Shown here: positions 44,321-47,532 of the stretch, piece after piece | Layout of the letters: every line of letters begins with the position of its first letter | Position numbering within the stretch: position 1 is the first letter of the stretch | Assembly: GCA_021811105.1 (NCBI GenBank) | Contig: JAJZPM010000025.1 | Location: forward strand, 1-47,532 | DNA length: 47,532 nt | Direction: 5' to 3' | From: Nitrospirota bacterium | GTDB taxonomy: Bacteria; Nitrospirota; Thermodesulfovibrionia; Thermodesulfovibrionales; UBA6898 | Position numbers and translations under genes: made by a program | The notes under the pieces: generated by a model | The model's input: only the letters and a program-made list of their open reading frames with translations | Told to the model about the DNA's origin: nothing | Databases searched by the model: none

Positions 44321-45897
44321 AAGGAAATCTCCGTGCCTTTATCGATCGTGTAAATAGGGTATATCCGGTACTTCTTCACGTAAGGCTGGCGGATCGTGAA
44401 GTCCGTCCTGTGCCAGAAACTTACCCAGGGGATGTCCCTAACAATGATATTTTCCGCACGGCCGTAACACCGGTCCCGCTCTTCGGCATCGCCAGCCGCC
44501 TGTCCCTCCTCGATAAGCCGGTCCACCTCATTGTTCGTATACCATGTCCTGTTTCCTCCAGCACCATGGTTCGAAGAATGGAACAAGGGGAATAGAAAAT
44601 TCTCCGGGTCAGGATAATCAGCCCACCAGCTTATCCAAAACATATCCTCATCACCCCTGTTGAGGGCGGCCTTATAGGCACTCCATTCGAGCTGAGTGAT
44701 CTTGACGTCTAAACCCACCTTCCTGAGGTACGACTGGATAATCTCCGCGATATCAACCACCTCCGGGTCGGAAGTGACATAGAACTGTATAGGCCTGGTT
44801 ACCTTGTCTTCCTCCTTGAGGATTCTCTTTGCCCTCTCGGGGTCGTAGCGGCGCGGCGCCCCGACCTCCCACTTTCTCAGCAGGTCCGGAACCGGTCCTT
44901 CCGCCAAACGTCCCCTTCCGTCATAAAAGGTGCGAAGGATTTTTCCCTTGTCTATCGCGCAGGCAACCGCCTCTCTCAGTTTGAAATTATTGAATGGCGG
45001 CCTTGCGCAATTGAAACCGAGATAATATGTATTTAGCCCTTTTGCGGAGGCTACCAGATTGCTCCACCGCGAAGATGTCCGGTATCTTGAATATTCGTAA
45101 GCAGGAATCGTCAGCACATCGAGATTCCCTATCTCGAACTCTGTTACTGCGGTCAGATCCTCCGGAATCACGCGGTATACAATCCCTTTCACTTGGGCCG
45201 GACCTTCAAAATACCGGTCGTTTCTTTCGAGCACCAGCTCGCTGTTATGGTCCCAGCGCTTCACAGCAAAGGGCCCCGTACCTACGGGATGAGTCCCGAA
45301 ATCCGGGCCCAATTTCCTAACCTCCTCTTCAGGCACGACATATGCCGCCGTCATCGTAAGGAGGTACAAAAACGGCGAGAAGGGCCTTTCGAGGCGGATC
45401 TCGATCGTATGCCGGTCGATGACTGTAATTCCGGCCACGTCTGTTGCCTCGCCTCGAATGAATTCTTTTGCCCCTGCTATCTTATCCAGCACCCAGGAAT
45501 TAGCGGACTTTCCGCGGGGATCGAGGATTCTCATGAAGGAAAACTTGACGTCACGAGCTGTAACTTCCAGCCCGTTCGCAAACTTGACGCCGCGCCTGAG
45601 GTGGAAGAGGTATGAAGCACCCCGCTCCCCGGTCTCCCATCTCTCGGCAATATCAGGGACCACCATCAGATTGCGGTCAAGCCTTACAAGACCGTTGAAA
45701 AGTTTCGCGGATATTGTACCGCCCTGGACATCGTTGACCAGTGCCGGATCAAGTGTGGTTGGATTGGAATTCAGCCGGTAATAAATGTACCCTTCAATCC
45801 TGTTTCGTGCAGTACAGGCGACAAGAATGAGAGAAAATGCAATAAGGTAACTAAACAGTCCTGTTTTCCTGATCTTGTTCCCGATGACGCGCGGCAC
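44317..45897 (-). CDS. dppA: Peptide-binding lipoprotein of an ABC transporter, DppA/OppA type
   Basis: The 526-residue solute-binding protein (SBP family 5) begins with a GTG at 45897 and has a lipoprotein signal ending LILVAC (Cys 28). The family blocks include NPTTLDPALVNDVQGG, LRRGVKFANGLEVTARDVKFS, THPVGTGPFAVKRWDHN and FNCARPPFNNFKLREAVACAIDKGKIL. It captures peptides in the periplasm for the DppBC channel. No dppD or dppF ATPase gene follows, so shared ATPases elsewhere must power it. A TATAAT ends five bases before the start codon. Confidence 0.93.
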   Translation of the reverse strand: MPRVIGNKIRKTGLFSYLIAFSLILVACTARNRIEGYIYYRLNSNPTTLDPALVNDVQGGTISAKLFNGLVRLDRNLMVVPDIAERWETGERGASYLFHLRRGVKFANGLEVTARDVKFSFMRILDPRGKSANSWVLDKIAGAKEFIRGEATDVAGITVIDRHTIEIRLERPFSPFLYLLTMTAAYVVPEEEVRKLGPDFGTHPVGTGPFAVKRWDHNSELVLERNDRYFEGPAQVKGIVYRVIPEDLTAVTEFEIGNLDVLTIPAYEYSRYRTSSRWSNLVASAKGLNTYYLGFNCARPPFNNFKLREAVACAIDKGKILRTFYDGRGRLAEGPVPDLLRKWEVGAPRRYDPERAKRILKEEDKVTRPIQFYVTSDPEVVDIAEIIQSYLRKVGLDVKITQLEWSAYKAALNRGDEDMFWISWWADYPDPENFLFPLFHSSNHGAGGNRTWYTNNEVDRLIEEGQAAGDAEERDRCYGRAENIIVRDIPWVSFWHRTDFTIRQPYVKKYRIYPIYTIDKGTEISF

Positions 45898-45902
45898 GTA
45901 TC

Positions 45903-45908
45903 ATTATA
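45903..45908 (-). promoter_or_regulatory. -10 box of the dppABC operon, leaderless arrangement
   Basis: A perfect minus-strand TATAAT lies five bases before the GTG start of dppA. No matching -35 hexamer is evident, so an activator or an extended -10 could be needed. Confidence 0.45.
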
Positions 45909-45943
45909 ATATATCCGCCGGCATTGAAGCTTGAAGTGCCGGA

Positions 45944-47002
45944 TTACGAAACGACTGCTCCGCTTTCGACGCTCCTGAAGATCTCTATGACCGAAATGAA
46001 AACGGCCGTGATGAGAGGTCCCATGATCAGCCCTATCATGCCGAAGAACTTGATGCCGCCCAGCACGCTGAACAATATGATGATCGTCGGCATCTTCGTC
46101 CTGCTGCCGATGATCAGCGGCTTGAGAATATTATCCACCATACTGATCACAAAGACGCCGAACAAAAAAAGGCCGATGCCATGCACGTAGTCCCCCGTGA
46201 TCACCAGATAGGCCGCGGTCGGACCCCAGATGGCGAAAGTGCCGACGAGGGGAACGAATGACATAATAGACATAGCTATTCCCCACATGACCGGGGCCTC
46301 GATGCCGATGACCGAATATGCCATCCCTCCGAGGAGCCCCTGCAAAATGGCGACGATGACACCGCCATAGACGGTCGATACGATCATGTCCTTAATTTGC
46401 CCTGCAAGTTTCTCCTTTTGTTCCATGCTGAAGGGCATATAGTCTTTCGCCTTCGATAGGAGGCCCGGACCGTCTTTCAATAAGAAAAAAGTCGTGAAGA
46501 GCACGATAATGAAATCGATCACTGCGCCCAGAATATTCGTGATTCTTACCGAAAAGTTCTCGATCAGAGTCTTCCCCGCCTTCGTGATATTTTCGACGAT
46601 TACGTCCTCCGACAGGAGATCCTGTAATCCCGGATAAGACCGCATCTTCTCAAAAAAAGGCCACGATTCAAGCTTCTGCACGATCTCGTTGACCGAGCCG
46701 AGTCTGTTCTCGCTGATCTTCGCCCCCACAATCTGCAATTCATTTATCAGAGATATCGTAACGTATGAGAACGGTCCCACAATGATAATGAGCATTAGAA
46801 TCACGGTGAGCACCGAGGCGACCGCCCTGATCCTTACGTGCCGCGCCACGAACGCATAGACCGGATAGAAAACGATGGAAAGCACTGTCGACCATGCGAT
46901 CGCGATAAGAAAAGGGCTCATTATTACATAGGTTAGATACCCAAGCACGCCGAGGAGAAAGAGCACCACTGCGAGATAAAATCTATCTTTTCTGACAGGC
47001 AT
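45944..47002 (-). CDS. AI-2E/PerM family membrane transporter
   Basis: The 352-residue protein has paired N-terminal hydrophobic segments, a soluble helical region (about 85-145) and five to six C-terminal segments. The signature blocks are FTTFFLLKDGPGLL, VYGGVIVAILQGLLGGMAYSVIG and PVMWGIAMSIMSFVPLVGTFAIW. Members transport quorum signals or ions; the substrate cannot be named. Its ATG overlaps the end of the amidotransferase remnant by 20 bases. Confidence 0.9.
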   Translation of the reverse strand: MPVRKDRFYLAVVLFLLGVLGYLTYVIMSPFLIAIAWSTVLSIVFYPVYAFVARHVRIRAVASVLTVILMLIIIVGPFSYVTISLINELQIVGAKISENRLGSVNEIVQKLESWPFFEKMRSYPGLQDLLSEDVIVENITKAGKTLIENFSVRITNILGAVIDFIIVLFTTFFLLKDGPGLLSKAKDYMPFSMEQKEKLAGQIKDMIVSTVYGGVIVAILQGLLGGMAYSVIGIEAPVMWGIAMSIMSFVPLVGTFAIWGPTAAYLVITGDYVHGIGLFLFGVFVISMVDNILKPLIIGSRTKMPTIIILFSVLGGIKFFGMIGLIMGPLITAVFISVIEIFRSVESGAVVS

Positions 47003-47456
47003 TGATAAACCTTTCGAACAACTCTGTCGTTAATGAGGATTTCATGCGTTCGGGGTGCCACTGGACCCCCACGAGAAAGCCGTATCCCCCGTGATAAATG
47101 CCCTCGACAACGCCGTCACTCGCGGCGGCAAACGGCAGTATCCCCCTGCCAATCCCCCGCACGGACTGGTGGTGACTGCTGTTGACTTTACATTCGCGGG
47201 GCGCTATGTGCGGGTTGTCCTTTATCTCAATGAGGTGATCTCCATGTGCGTGATCAAGAGCGCCGGAGACACCGGCGCGGATGTCCTGGAAGAGACTCCC
47301 TCCAAAAAACACATTGATAAGTTGCATGCCGTAACATATCCCTAGCACGGGTTTTTCCTCCCTCATTATCGCACTGAGCAGAGAAAATTCAAAGCGGGTC
47401 CTTTCCGGCGGGTGTGCGTCCTGAAATTTGGTTTTTGCATAAAGGCAGCGAATTGG
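46983..47456 (-). pseudogene. 5'-truncated class I glutamine amidotransferase (PuuD/C26-like)
   Basis: The open frame runs from a TAG at 47457-47459 to the stop at 46983. It encodes HPPERTRFEFSLLSAIMREE, the nucleophile elbow KPVLGICYGMQLIN, SSHHQSVRGIG and the catalytic pair in VGVQWHPERMK, so the catalytic triad is present. The first 60-70 residues of the family, including the G-G-x-D-x-D-P segment, are missing. No standard start lies before the ATG at 47366 (127 residues), which would begin inside the domain. The lost part is replaced by the promoter and start of a divergent nitroreductase gene. A 127-residue active fragment is possible but unlikely. Confidence 0.75.
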
Positions 47457-47463
47457 CTATACT
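47435..47463 (+). promoter_or_regulatory. Promoter of the nitroreductase gene
   Basis: TTGCAT (47435-47440) and TATACT (47458-47463) are 17 bases apart. The predicted start of transcription falls in the dyad at 47462-47487. Confidence 0.6.
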
Positions 47464-47487
47464 ATTGTAGACATTACTCTACAATAG
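47462..47487. promoter_or_regulatory. Perfect operator-like dyad before the nitroreductase gene
   Basis: CTATTGTAGA (47462-47471) and TCTACAATAG (47478-47487) are perfect 10-base arms with six bases between. The dyad overlaps the -10 and the transcription start, as expected for a repressor site. The regulator family is not identifiable. Confidence 0.7.
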
Positions 47488-47499
47488 GGAGGTTCCCTT

Positions 47500-47532
47500 A
47501 TGGATGTGATTGAGGGCATTGAGGCACGCAGG
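47500..47532 (+). CDS. Start of a nitroreductase-family gene, cut by the window end
   Basis: Eleven codons (MDVIEGIEARR) are visible after GGGAGG placed seven bases before the ATG. MDV-x-E-x-I-x-x-R-R is the standard opening of FMN-dependent nitroreductases, which usually continue SIR. The rest lies outside the window, so the call rests on a short segment and the promoter and ribosome site before it. Confidence 0.65.
   Translation, partial: MDVIEGIEARR

Overview
This window comes from the chromosome of a free-living, anaerobic, Gram-negative (diderm) bacterium. Envelope genes (a SurA-like chaperone, TatBC, an outer-membrane barrel-like protein, lipoproteins) indicate two membranes. A selenocysteine formate dehydrogenase with NuoE/NuoF-like partners, a formate-tetrahydrofolate ligase and an NfnAB-type transhydrogenase point to anaerobic one-carbon metabolism. 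An MglA-type GTPase, a DUF4416 protein and an inositol-phosphate synthase/CDP-alcohol transferase pair would fit Nitrospirota (Thermodesulfovibrionia-like) or a Desulfobacterota/Syntrophorhabdia-type lineage. The lineage is an inference from gene content, not from a search. No insertion sequence, prophage or CRISPR array was seen.

Layout. 15-1652: secreted repeat/PKD protein that stops early. 1940-11750 (minus): redox and C1 block with nfnAB, fhs, an orphan cNMP-binding protein and the formate dehydrogenase operon (NuoE-like, NuoF-like, fdhA with in-frame UGA and a clear SECIS hairpin). 11938-13573 (plus): peptidyl-prolyl isomerase and purN. 13576-18956 (minus): clpC-tlpA-DUF4416 and mdh-ndk. 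19104-20799 (plus): inositol-3-phosphate synthase and a CDP-alcohol phosphatidyltransferase. 20868-21508 (minus): cobO and tRNA-Gly(CCC). 21634-22842 (plus): tRNA nucleotidyltransferase. 23010-25535 (minus): mtaB and miaB.

25665-35335 holds two convergent operons. secA, a GAF-GGDEF cyclase and an MglA-like GTPase run rightward. tatB, tatC, a small unknown, a HEAT-repeat protein and an HD-GYP phosphodiesterase run leftward. Each joins a general protein-export gene to one half of a c-di-GMP circuit. 35368-37212: outer-membrane protein divergent from trxA and a TlpA-like lipoprotein, with a shared inverted repeat carrying both -35 boxes. 37221-41340: ffh-rpsP-khpA-rimM-trmD-rplS-rnhB, in which rimM has no standard start codon where the family begins. 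41400-47532: DtxR-like regulator, TPR protein, peptide ABC transporter dppABC without ATPases, AI-2E-family permease, a 5'-truncated glutamine amidotransferase, and the first codons of a nitroreductase behind a promoter with a perfect operator-like dyad.

In metabolism, the NAD-linked formate dehydrogenase interconverts CO2 and formate, Fhs puts formate on tetrahydrofolate, NfnAB balances NADH, NADPH and ferredoxin, and malate dehydrogenase links to the central acids. A recurrent regulatory feature is that several genes (nfnA, mdh, secA, the OMP gene, the dtxR-like gene, dppA) have a -10 box only 5-10 bases before the start codon, implying leaderless or nearly leaderless mRNAs.
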